The notes beneath the pieces were generated by a model that was given only the letters and a program-made list of their open reading frames with translations, made no database searches and was not told the origin of the DNA. A DNA stretch of 64,000 nucleotides from Selaginella moellendorffii (Eukaryota > Streptophyta > Lycopodiopsida > Selaginellales > Selaginellaceae): the NCBI RefSeq assembly GCF_000143415.4, contig NW_003314344.1:574106-638105 (forward strand), written 5' to 3'. Position 1 is the first letter of the stretch; every line of letters begins with the position of its first letter. Positions 1-10,198 of this stretch are shown here, in pieces. A program made the translations under genes and the position numbers.

Positions 1-700
1 GCAAGCACCACGACAGTGTCTCTTTCAAGCATGGTCATAAAACATCTCCAAGGTTCCTGGATTGAGATCAAGTTTCTGTGGCAGTGAGTCAAACAAAATC
101 TTAGGTTTGTGTAAATGCCTGGTCATTGTATATCGATCAAGCATCGTGTTCCAACGAGATCTCTCTTTGGCATTGAGTCATACACTGACACTAAGATTTG
201 CATGTTTAATGTAAGCGCTTAACATAGACCACAAGAGATGAGCCAGACTTGTCTCATATACCAGTTCTGCAAGCGTCTCTGGCAAACAATTCAACACAAA
301 CTTGGCCTCCTCAACATGCCCATTTCCGTGGCACTCGGATGCCCGGGCATAAGGCGATACCATCGTTGTCCACCACAAGATCTGGATTGGAAATCTGGAA
401 GAAGAAGTGCCTGGAGTTTCCAGACCCCGCGGGTGGAAGGAACACCCGATCGCCCTTCACGCATTCCTATGTCCACACAAATGAATCGTTTGGGTCCGCA
501 CTCTGCCAAGCTCCCACACCGTCCATACATTGGAGCTCATCCATGATTGTCAGCCTCGGGAAGTGCTCCAAGCATAGCATTTTCTCAGTCAAAATCAACC
601 AAAATTCAAGTATATTCATTAGGATGAGCTTCATCTTGAGCAAATGCGCAGCATCGCCTTCACTCACCCATCCCGCTCCAGATGCTAGCAGCATCATTAC
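1..700 (-). pseudogene. PPR protein pseudogene, cut by the window start
   Basis: Reading the minus strand from about 700 down to 1 gives, in several frames and with stop codons, the same motif order as the intact PPR gene at 48777-50489. First comes an M-Y-G-R-C-G-S-L start block (about 530), then W-T-T-M-V-S-x-Y-A (about 375), N-G-H-V-E-E-A-K-F-V (about 320), and a D-S-M-P-x-R-D-L block near 180. The last part resembles M-x-E-R-D-T-V near 30, so the copy continues outside the window. The frame changes repeatedly and internal segments are missing, so no functional protein is possible. It is a decayed inverted paralogue of the PPR gene 48 kb away; PPR proteins bind organellar RNA. Direct sequence similarity between the two loci is visible by eye. 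Confidence 0.8.
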
Positions 701-799
701 AGATTTTCAGTGCTATCATTGGCAGCGACATTCTTACAGTCTCGTAAAAGCTAATAGGCTCAAGGGAATATACCAATCTTCATGTATCATCTTGACACT

Positions 800-2980
800 A
801 TAAACCAATATGTGTCCAAGGATAATATCAAATGGATCCAATTTTATATCATTGTGTTTTTCCTGTGTTTGATAGTAATCATGTTTTCTATATTGCTGAG
901 AATTTTTAAATAATGTGAAATTTATAAATGTATGTTTGTGAATTCTAATCATAACTCATTTCTTCACTTTGTAAGTATCATTTATCCATTCTAAAGACTG
1001 GTTGTGAGCATGAAATTCCAAAAGCACTCAAAGGCACTCATACAACTTTAATAGTGTTTCAAACCTATATCCTCTATTTTGAGTTTAAGTTATTCGTAAT
1101 GTTTGTTTGACTAAATATAGCTCAAGGCTTTACATATGTTATCCCCTACTAAACTATATCAAAAAATATTTATTTGCACTTAATTCTCTCTAGAGCATAA
1201 TAAGGATGAAAATTTAATTGTTTGTCCACACACCCCACATGACATTGTACTACTTTGTCAAGTCATGCATATGCAATAAAAATCCTTAACACTTGAAATG
1301 ACAAAAAAATGCTCTTTGTCATTTTTTTTATAACCAATTAATGTAAATAGACTATATATCTCAAAAAGGATCTTGGACCCAAGAGTATATATTATATTTC
1401 AATTGGGAATTCTTGTTAAATTATATATACCTTTTGTAGTCACTAGCTTGTGAACTAACATTGATTCATTAGCAAATATTAGGCAATTTTCGTATATTAA
1501 TATAGATTTTTACTGTGCATTTCCAGTGTGTACTGCTCTAGTAAAGTTAACAAATGTGGGCTCTAGTAATATAGACTCTAATAAGTATTGTGTTATTGCA
1601 GATTGTTGTGTTTCTTTTATGACACTAGAGTTTTAGAAAAAATTTTGAACTCCATCTTTTTTAAGTCCATCTTTATATAGTATGTCAACTTCATTTGTCA
1701 ATATTATCTCCTCATCAATTTTCATTTCCTCAATATGCATAGTCTCTTTAAATTTAGTTAAAACTCCATTTGTAAACATTAATTCCTTCCACTATGCGCT
1801 ATGGTCTCTACAACATTTTTGGTATGTAATAAATCCTTTAGTAACTCAAATTGTAAATACTACTTTCTCAACTAATACATTAGCAATAACTCTTTTTTGT
1901 AAACACCATCTCCTTGACCACTATATTGACAATAGCCCCACTTATGAACACTATCTCCTCAACCACCATATTAATAACAACCCCACTTCTGAATACTGTT
2001 TTCTCAATTAAAACATTGCATCAGTAGCTTGAATTTATCTTCTACTAATAAGGTAGTTGTGAACACTATTTCTTCCACTAAGATAATTTTGTCAATCATC
2101 ATAGCATTTTGAATTTTTTATGGACTGTCTTTTTGGGATAGACAACTGTTGGATTGATGTTATTATTTTTAGCCATTGAATGGTGAAGATACTATTTAAA
2201 TAATATATTATTTAGAACACAATATTACATATCAATTATTCTTCTATTTGCATTATCCAGTTATGGTATGTTACCTAGTTCCCTTGGTCTCATATTATTT
2301 ATATAAAAAAAAATTATTACATGTTTTATTCTTCTACATACCAATTGTTCTTATCTACATCATGGTTTGGTACTTTTATTATAAGGTGGGTTGTTTAATG
2401 TCTCATCATGTTTATCAATGTTTATTTGAGTTGTGCTACCAAATAGCTTGTGTACTATGAAAAAGATGGGAGATACAAGAATGTATTATAGGAATCAAGT
2501 TTGGCATGAAGCCATATGCCAAAAAAACTAAAAATGCATTTAAACATACTTTTTATAAAAATATATAGAATCGTATTTTTTTTGAGAGCATATGTTATAA
2601 AAATAAAATGTAACCCCTGTAACAATTAATACACATACATAGAAAATATTGGTTTTGGCATGTGAACATATGGTAAAAGAAAACTTCTTTATGATAGTGT
2701 GGGATATTTTCCAAAAATATTGGCATGACCCTCAATAAGTCAAAATCTCATGCTTGGATTAAAAATAAAAATAAAATAATTTTTTTTAGTAAACCTAGAA
2801 ACAAAAGACAAATCATGTAGGAAATTAAATATAAGATGCCACACCCAAAGCTAACTGCACAAATTGAAACTTCATTTAATCAAACACAAGAATGGCAATG
2901 GAAAGAGCTTTTAGCATATTAAATCAACATAATTTTTCTTTGTATTATAATTAAAGATGATTATTTTGTTGCTTTTTGTT
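800..2980. other. AT-rich intergenic DNA without recognisable genes
   Basis: Very AT-rich sequence with only short chance reading frames, none with a recognisable motif or good codon pattern. It looks like old decayed repeat DNA. I see no RNA gene or element ends here. Confidence 0.6.
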
Positions 2981-3445
2981 AGGTTTTAGATTCTCTTGAA
3001 ACGAAATGATTCAAGACTTGACAATATCAAAAATCACATCACTGTATGTTGTATCTTATACAATATGTGCATAACTCATAAATAGATTTGATCTTTCATG
3101 GATTGATCAAGCTAAGAAGAAGCTAATAAGATTAATTCAATTTGAGAAGGAAGCATCAGAACACATTCAGTCACTTAAAGCACAAGGTGTCAAATAAATC
3201 AGTTGTACAACAGTATATAGACTATATCAAATTAAAGTAGAAAATGTAAATGCTAGAGATGAATTACAACGTGTATTAGATGGCTTTGATCAACTTAAAG
3301 CTAGTGGAATTTGATTGAAAATAGAAGCACAGAAAAATGTCAAACATTGTGATTGTCAAGCACAAACATTATTCCAAATTTGAGCAAAACAACTCGTCCA
3401 TGATCAATCTCTATAAGAGATTGATTCTTCAGAAGATGAAGATTA
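2980..3445 (+). pseudogene. Degenerate coding remnant, coiled-coil-like, unknown family
   Basis: One frame of the plus strand (about 3090-3445) reads like a real hydrophilic, heptad-like protein (L-I-R-L-I-Q-F-E-K-E-A-S-E-H, then R-D-E-L-Q-R-V-L-D-G-F-D-Q-L-K) and ends with an acidic E-I-D-S-S-E-D-E-D tail at a stop. Four or more in-frame stops interrupt it, most of them explicable by C-to-T or G-to-A changes. I do not recognise the family. It may be part of a mobile element or of the same unit as the minus-strand remnant at 3540-4530. Confidence 0.35.
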
Positions 3446-3539
3446 AATTATCTTGCTAGTACAAAATAAAAATTAAAAAAATCAAATAAAACATCTCAAA
3501 GTTAGTTCACAAAAGTATCAAAGAACACTTACATGCCTT

Positions 3540-4530
3540 TCATAACTTAAATTGACTATTCCATGTAATTGATAGTCTTTTCTCTAGTGTTCTTGATAAC
3601 CTTGATCAATGAATCCTCACCATCATCTTCTTTCTTCACTTTCTTGTGTTGAGTATTTGGTCCTTTAGTGTTGTCCATTTTTGTGTGATTAGTAACAATA
3701 ATAGTATAAGTAGTAGTACTCTACTCCACATTCACCACCTCTAATGGTTCTTTAAAAAATCCAGCATGAACAACTTTCTTTATTTAAGGTTTTTTTGAGA
3801 ATTTAGCATGATAAAACTTGCATTTCTTAGACATGTAATATTTTGAAAAGAAAAAATAAATGAAAGAGATATTATCAAAGGGAAAACAATTACCTATCAT
3901 TTCCAAAGATATTGTTGTAAGCTTTATCCTCCATATAATCTTTCCACATTTTCTTCCACTTATTCCTACAAATTATGAAGTCCTTGTCAAAGTCTAGACA
4001 AACACTCATAAGTCTAGCAAGTAATTTGCCCCAAATATCTACTCCCTGCTTTGGAGGTTTTTTGAATTCATCTTCCATCTCAAATTTGATGTAATGTAAT
4101 TGTTCTATCTCAAATTCAATGTAGATTAACTGTAACACCCAATGGTCCTTCCACTTAACCCATTTCCCTTTTTCATCCTTCACTTTTTCTACTTTCACCT
4201 CTTGTTACACCATATTATTTTCCTTCTTTGCTCGACTTGGAATTGATTAGTTTAGATTTTGAAAATTTAGAGTTAAATGGTTTAAAGTTTGAAAGTTTAG
4301 AGTTGAAATGGTTACAATGGTTTGTGGTGGTATGAGAAGAGTATTTGATAAGGCTGTAAAAAGGCATTTAACACAAAATGAAGAAGAAATACAAAGGGAA
4401 AATAATACTTGATTGAATGGCTTAAGATGAAGTTGGAATAAAGGATAAAATATACCTTTTGGTGGCCATTCCATAAGAACTTGATCCTCTTGAGATTTAA
4501 CCCTAGTGTCATGTCACTAGTAATCTCTAG
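3540..4530 (-). pseudogene. Decayed gene with Myb/SANT (trihelix)-like domain
   Basis: An open stretch from 4198 to 3890 encodes a 102-residue W-rich helical block (W-V-K-W-K-D-H-W-V-L-Q-L, then I-W-G-K-L-L-A-R-L, then C-R-N-K-W-K-K-M-W-K-D-Y). This resembles the Myb/SANT-like or trihelix DNA-binding domains common in plant transcription factors and in proteins of Harbinger-type elements. After a possible splice donor at about 3892 the frame continues with lysine-rich text (K-K-V-K-K-E-D-D-G-E-D-S-L-I-K-V-I-K-N-T-R-E) down to about 3545, but with internal stops. Upstream (to about 4530) there is another possible exon. The family assignment rests on tryptophan spacing only and is weak. Confidence 0.35.
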
Positions 4531-4792
4531 AGGAATACATCAAGAAGTACCTTCAATTGTATAATAGACATATGGACTAACTGCCTCAAAGCTTGACCTT
4601 AAACTTAACCTTAATGAACTATTGACCTTAAATGATGTAAGATGGTGGTGACTTGCCTGATTCCACTCTGGTCACTCTTGCGCTTGCTCTAGGACAAGTA
4701 GTACGGCTGGAGATAATCAATTGTCCAACTCATTAAGTAAAAATTTATTTACTTTTAGTGTAGTTTAGTATAAATGATTTATTGTTTATCCT

Positions 4793-5722
4793 TCACATCT
4801 TATTCTTCTGGAACCACTCTATGAATGAGCTCATACCAGTCTCAAATGGAGTATATGATTCAAGGAGCAAGAGCTTTGTTGGAGGTTCATAAGGTACCTC
4901 CCAGGGTGGCCGATTAAAATTAGCTACTTCTTCAACATTAGCTTCCTTGTTTGTAAGCTTTGCAATAGCTTTAATCACGCGTCTAAAAGAGATAGGCCGC
5001 CATGGTGTCCCAATGTCAAAAAGATTCACCATTCCAATGCTGTGAGTTGACAAGATACTATTGATCATCACAGTCACTGCATCATCAATGTATATATAAT
5101 TTTGTCGCCCTCTACTGAGTGGAACCAGAGCCCCATGCACAATCTGATCAACAAATGTGTAATATGGAAAGTCAGGACGACCGTATCTCCCATAAACTGT
5201 ACTAAACCTCCACTCCACAATTGGAAATGGTAGCTCTGGTGCCAAAGATTCCACCAGCTTTTCCCCAGACCGGCTTGATGGTATGTAGAACCGACTAGGG
5301 CTTGCAAAAAAGAAACCTTGGGTTGATGGACCACTGCATGCTGCATCAATCAATGACTTTATAGTTCTTTCATTGTCCTCTAAATTCCAGCTATGCTCCT
5401 GCTGTGTAAAATCTACCACAATGTTTGGCTTTTTACTCCTCGTCACTGACATGGCCAGCTTTGGATCTGTTGCACTTCCAATAATCACTTCAATGCCCTT
5501 GTTCTCCAGAAGAAGAGTCCTCTCTGAACGCACCAAATCCAAACCTGTCACCACAAATCGGAGGTTGCGATGATTGTGTGCCGCCAATCCCAAAGCAAGT
5601 TGGCTACCAAGGAAACCACTTGCACCCACAATCAAAACCCGAAGCTCCTTCTTCTTTTTCAGTTGGAAGATTGCCCATCCAATTAGCAAAAGTGCGAAGA
5701 CAATGAGCAATAAAAAAGACAT
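4793..5722 (-). CDS. Membrane-anchored extended-SDR protein, sugar-nucleotide epimerase-like
   Basis: Intronless, 309 residues. Residues 3-20 form a transmembrane anchor followed by K-K-K-K, so the catalytic domain probably faces the cytosol. A Rossmann NAD(P)-binding motif G-A-S-G-F-L-G lies at 33-39. Downstream, W-R-F-S-T-V-Y-G-R-Y-G-R-P-D, then Y-I-Y-I-D-D-A-V, and a C-terminal W-F block match the C-terminal half of UDP-glucuronate 4-epimerase-type proteins. Odd point: where the catalytic Y-x-x-x-K should be, the sequence is Y146-I-P-S-S150-R-S-G-E, so the lysine is absent; the block is also shorter than in true epimerases. It may be a non-catalytic or altered family member. The start is the only ATG before the anchor; a C-C-C-T-A-A-A telo-box-like word lies just upstream. 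A divergent paralogue lies at 6911-8075. Confidence 0.85.
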   Translation of the reverse strand: MSFLLLIVFALLLIGWAIFQLKKKKELRVLIVGASGFLGSQLALGLAAHNHRNLRFVVTGLDLVRSERTLLLENKGIEVIIGSATDPKLAMSVTRSKKPNIVVDFTQQEHSWNLEDNERTIKSLIDAACSGPSTQGFFFASPSRFYIPSSRSGEKLVESLAPELPFPIVEWRFSTVYGRYGRPDFPYYTFVDQIVHGALVPLSRGRQNYIYIDDAVTVMINSILSTHSIGMVNLFDIGTPWRPISFRRVIKAIAKLTNKEANVEEVANFNRPPWEVPYEPPTKLLLLESYTPFETGMSSFIEWFQKNKM

Positions 5723-5941
5723 GGTGTTTCTCGAGCCCTAAACTAGGGTAGTTTCGTCAAATTATAATTTACTCCTAATCAGGTGCTGAGATGGAAGTTA
5801 TTCGTGCGTGAACCATCTTCCACATCACCTAGACTACGTCTGTCCATTTTCTTTTCTTATGTTTCAGATATGCTTAGCCTCCACCGGATGACAACATCTT
5901 AAGCGTTTCTGCTCTTGTGTGAACTTCTTTTCGGGTTGGCC

Positions 5942-6760
5942 ATGACAGCAGTGCCCCAGCCACCGCTTCCGTGTGACGCTGGTGCTCAGGAAGGAGATCT
6001 GGCGAGTGACGAGTTGGAGCTGGAATCTTCGGAAGAAGAGGTACTCTCTTGATTTGAGAAAGTGTATGTATTGATGAGCCCAGTACAATGAAGAAGGTAG
6101 AAACACGAAAGCAAGTGGGCGACAGCAAAGGATGCTTCTTGAGGCTACGACTGCTATTCAGGTTTGCTATGCTTTCTTGTTTCTCCTCAGCTAAACATGG
6201 TATTTACAGATCAAAATTGCTTCCACAGTGGAAGAGAAATCGAAGGATACGAAGAAGTCATGCAACTCGGGAGGAGCCAGGGAAACGAAAGCTCTCACTT
6301 GGAGAAGGTTCCATGTTTAAAGTGAGTTGTTTCTTTCGGTTGTGTTATGTCAACTGTTCTGTCATTTTCAGAACTACTGCCTGGAACTGTTGTATATTGA
6401 AAATTTGGCAAAGGAAGTCGCCCTCTTGAAGATGGTAAGAAACCCGCAGATTTTTCTTTCCTTTTGCTTTCTTTCCAAGTTTTTAAGAGGTTGGATTCGT
6501 AAATGTACAGGAAGATCGCATGAAAGGCCAATCTGCAGAGATTGCAGGAGACACTCTGGTAAGTGGACAGGTCATTTTATTTCTTTCAATCATCATCGCG
6601 TCTGCGACTCTGATTGCTCGCTCCAGATCGCGATAGATCCACACGCCGCAAGAACAGTCTTGCAAGCCACCTCGTCCGGGGGAAAGGGCATACTCGCCAG
6701 CAATCCTCGGAGCAGGCATTCCTTATGGATCGGAAGTGCCTCAACAATCTTCTGTGAGAA
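5942..6760 (+). CDS. Unrecognised spliced gene, small acidic/coiled-coil protein (model uncertain)
   Basis: An ATG at 5942 opens a 33-codon acidic exon ending S-S-E-E-E at 6040. A 43-nt GT-AG intron (6041-6083) leads to a 26-codon exon (6084-6161), then a 48-nt intron to an exon starting at 6210. Later exons, bounded by good donors and acceptors, read E-G-Y-E-E-V-M-Q-L-G-R, then N-Y-C-L-E-L-L-Y-I-E-N-L-A-K-E-V-A-L-L-K-M, then E-D-R-M-K-G-Q-S-A-E-I-A-G. The reading phase between the second and third exons does not join cleanly in my model, so an intron border is wrong or the gene is broken. No family recognised. It sits in the 1.2-kb gap between the two epimerase-like paralogues. Confidence 0.4.
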
Positions 6761-6910
6761 TCCCTGGACCTCCATCTCTGGAAACATCCGGCCTAAGATA
6801 CGTGACGAATATAACTTTATCCCCTTGGCAAAATTTATTTCTTTTCTTTTCTTTTAGTCTTTTGAGCCTTAACATTGCGCTCACATTTGGCAAATTCTAG
6901 CGAGCGCGCG

Positions 6911-8075
6911 ATGGAGCGCGCGATGGAGCTGGCCGTGAGGGGAATCGGGATCATCCCCGCCTGTCGTACGCATCTGGCTCGGAGGCGCTCAGGTGGTGAT
7001 TTCTCGTGGCTTCAGATCATGCTGGCCCTCGTCGCCATTCTTGCAGCCGCCATGCTCGCCATGGGTATCTCGATGACTGTCCAGCTCCGCAAGGAAAAGG
7101 AGAAGCCGATCAGGGTCGTCGTGGTGGGGGCAAGCGGCTTCCTCGGCTATCACCTTGCTCTGGGTTTGCAGGGAAATGAGAAGCCCAAGGTCCGTGTTGT
7201 GGGGATCGATGCCAGACACACCGAGAGATCCAGGCTGCTTGACAAGGCTGGAGTGCACATGATCTACGGGAATGTGACTGCCAAGGATCTGGTCGCCAAC
7301 GTGGTCAAGCTTGCCAGGCCCCAGGATTTCTCACAGCAGGAGCATGCCTACTGCCTGCCCATCAACCAGCGCACTCTGGGCGGGACCATCGACGCAGCCA
7401 CGACGAGCGACTCTGTGCGTGGTGTCTTCTTTGCCAGCCCCAACCGCTTCTACATGCCGTCGTCTCGATCGGGGGAAGAACTTGCAGCTCTCAAGGCGGG
7501 TTATCTTCATCTTGAAGATAACTACATCTACATCTTCCTGTTATCGAATGGCGATTTAGTACTGTTTATGGAGAGTTCGGACGGCCTGATTTCCCGTATT
7601 TCAAGTTTGCCGAACAGATTGTTGGCGGGCAGAAGGTCCCTCTTTGGCGGCAGAGGATCGGAAACCAGAACTACATCCACGTCGATGATGCTGTGAAAGT
7701 CATGAAACAGATGGTGTTGGGAATCGCTCAAGTTCCCGGTGTTGTCACTGTGGTGGACATCGGCACTCCAGAGCCACCTCTATCGTTCAGGCAAGTGATC
7801 GAGGTCGTTTCCAGGTTGACAGGCAAGGAGGCATTGGTCGAGGAGGCGGACAACCTGAATCCGCCACCATGGGAAGTTTCTTACGTTGCTCCTACTCAGC
7901 TCTATCTGTTGGATCACTACATCAGCTTTGACACGGGGATGAGGCGTTTTCTGGAGTGGTATGAACAGCGGAAAAAGAGGTATTACTTCTGTTGTACTTC
8001 CTTTTTGTTAATTTTGCTTTTGTTGTTTACAGGGCTGCGTTTGTGCTTCAGTCGCTCAATCAAACCAAGGTTTGA
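6911..8075 (+). pseudogene. Epimerase-like SDR paralogue with frameshift
   Basis: Paralogue of the 4793-5722 gene, transcribed divergently and much richer in GC. The protein starts at ATG 6911 or 6923, with a longer N-terminus, a transmembrane helix (about 7015-7085), R-K-E-K-E-K and G-A-S-G-F-L-G. Compared with its twin it lacks three residues before D-F-S-Q-Q-E-H. The same Y-M-P-S-S-R-S-G-E block is present, again without the catalytic lysine. After 7485 about 26 extra bases shift the frame: the homologous text (I-E-W-R-F-S-T-V-Y-G-E-F-G-R-P-D) continues from about 7541 in another frame through I-H-V-D-D-A and on to 7979. A 52-nt intron (7980-8032) and a last exon to a TGA at 8075 follow. 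A GA microsatellite (8108-8126) lies in the 3' region. Either a pseudogene or an allele/assembly error. Confidence 0.8.
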
Positions 8076-8309
8076 CTGTTCTACTAAGTTCTACTCTGAG
8101 AGAACGTCTGAGAGAGAGAGAGAGAGGCTCCTTTCCAAAGCCAGTTTTGACTCGTTACAAATAAAAATGACGTATTCCTTTTCTATGTCGCTAAGCAGCA
8201 ATCCATCAGAGCTCTGCCTCCAAAGACTGGGAGAAAAAAAAAGTCCAATAAGAAAACTAGGAGTCATTCATGTCGTTTACATGACTGGTTGCTAGAAACT
8301 ATTCACAAT

Positions 8310-9492
8310 TCAGCAAGAAACTACTGGTTTGAATCCAATCGAAACTTCAGACCGGTCCCTGTAGTAAGATATGATTTGATTGTGCATTGTGTAGCTTCCT
8401 AAAACGTGGTTGGTCATACCAGGAGGAGCTCTTTTAAACCTGAAGCAGACGAGCTTTGTTCCCCGCACAAGATTTGAAACGCTGAAGCTGCTTTTGATTG
8501 CTAATGGCATGATGACGTAATCAACAGATGATTTGGCACCAGGCATGCTGAATTTGAGTGAAGTCTCTGGCAACTTAATTTTAGCAGCCCAAGCACTAAA
8601 CCTTTCATTTTTTATGTCGTAGCATAGTTGGTCGTTTTCTACATCTTCGTCATTGTTAAAAGTTGAGTAATTTTCTGGCGCTTTATAAACAGGCCAAGGA
8701 ATGTTTTTGATAAAGGTATCCTTGACTGTTTTGTAGCAGTCACCTGCCAATGCAGCATAAGAACTTCCTGTGTCTAAAATAACATCTTGATCACACTCTT
8801 TTCCTATAGTGAACCCATTTATTGTCATGCTATTTAGGTGAACTCCCCAATGATTATTTCTAACGTAATTTGTAATATTAATCCTTTGTAGCCGCTTTGT
8901 GTCGAATGCACCACCCTTAAATTGCATCGTCCCATTCAAGCGATCTGTTGTCTCGTTATAAACGCTACAGATTTCCATGCTTTTGATGTTATTTGTCCTG
9001 CTCATCTGGCTGAAGAAAGAAGATTCATGAAGCCCATGAGACAATATTCCGGCAATCCTGGTCACTTTGCCCAATGGAGTAGCATTAAGGAACAGCCCAT
9101 GCGGTACTACAATTCCTGTGGTACCACCTATTGCTATATCATATGCCTCAGCCATATAGCCTATTATGCCCGCTTCACCACCTCCATAAGTCACGTTAAT
9201 GTTACAACGCCCCTGGGAATAACTATAATCCCATTCACTAGCAAAGTCAGCACATTGATATTCGCTAAAACCATTCAGCTACTCTTGCCTTTTGGAGCTC
9301 GTTGGATTGCACCCAAGTGAACCTGCTACCTGTGTCCACAACCAAGGAAAATTCTGGAGAAGCTCTGGGGTCTCTAGACCTTGGATCCTTGATAATTAAA
9401 GTGGCTTCAGGCACATGAAATACTCCAAAGCGCAGATGAAAGCTAGAAACTCTTGTAGAAGTTATAAGCATCCAAAGTAACAAAGCTAACAT
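8310..9492 (-). pseudogene. Secreted pepsin-like (A1) aspartic protease with one frameshift
   Basis: The first block (9492-9265) starts with a signal peptide (M-L-A-L-L-L-W-M-L) and contains the first catalytic motif V-V-D-T-G-S-R-F-T-W-V. The frame then stops at a TAG at 9265-9267. One base fewer in the TTTT run there would continue directly into Y-Q-C-A-D-F, the typical C-x-Y-x-x-x-Y-G-G-G block of plant nepenthesin-type proteases, and on to 8310. The second catalytic motif I-L-D-T-G-S-S-Y-A-A-L lies near 8775, and several N-x-T/S glycosylation sites are visible. No plausible intron explains the break: candidate GT-AG pairs are 18 nt long or remove the W-V-Q block. A 1-nt indel in a homopolymer could also be a sequencing error. 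Family known role: extracellular or vacuolar proteolysis. Confidence 0.75.
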
Positions 9493-9589
9493 GAAAAATA
9501 ATTGAAACTCAAAGGAAGAAGAAAATTTAAAAACTTACCCAAGAGAAAATGCCTAGAGCTCGTCCAGAGCGTCCAAACACTCACAGCCG

Positions 9590-9965
9590 CCAGGGATCTG
9601 AGCGATGCTTCGATAGGATCACTGCCAAGAACACGGTGGCCTGGAACTCCATGCTGGTGGGACTCGCGAACCACGGCTGCGCCACCGGGGCGATCCAAAC
9701 CTTCCACGCGAAGCAGCTGATCGCCAACGCGGTGACGTTCGCGGCGGTGCCGAGCTCGTGCTCCCACGCGGGATCGATCGGCGAGGCCGGGCAGTGCTTC
9801 CAATCCATGGCGGCGGATTTCTTCGTCGCTGCTACACGCATGCGTTGTGAGTTGAAAGGATTTCTCTTCCAGCGGCGGTGTCTTCCTCTCCAACAAGCTC
9901 ATCGAAATGCGTGGCCGGTGTAGAGCTTCAGCGCTATCCATCTCTGCTGCGCCAGGAGCCGTGGT
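9590..9965 (+). pseudogene. Scrambled PPR gene fragments
   Basis: About 9620-9830 reads as the last PPR and linker motifs of plant PPR proteins (K-N-T-V-A-W-N-S-M-L-V-G-L-A-N-H-G, then A-V-T-F, S-C-S-H-A-G, C-F-Q-S-M-A-A-D-F). From 9880 in another frame it reads V-F-L-S-N-K-L-I-E-M-R-G-R-C, which belongs to the start of such proteins. The order is therefore inverted compared with a normal gene (end before beginning), and no ORF joins them. GC content is higher than in its surroundings. It is a rearranged relic in the 5' region of the aspartic protease. Confidence 0.65.
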
Positions 9966-10198
9966 GAACGAAGCAAGAGAGCAAGAGCCGCGCCAGAGAC
10001 AATGAACGAAACCAAGAGCTGTGAGACAGAAGCAAGAGCGAGCTGTTCAACTAATCTGTTTTAAAATGCAAGGACAATCCATGTTCTTCGTATTCACGCG
10101 GGGAAATTAGCCGTGGGGCTGCCCTGAAGAAGATAGTTTCTTTTTTTTTCCTGTGGTAATATAATACACAAAGAAGAAGATGGGGATATTTGTATCCT

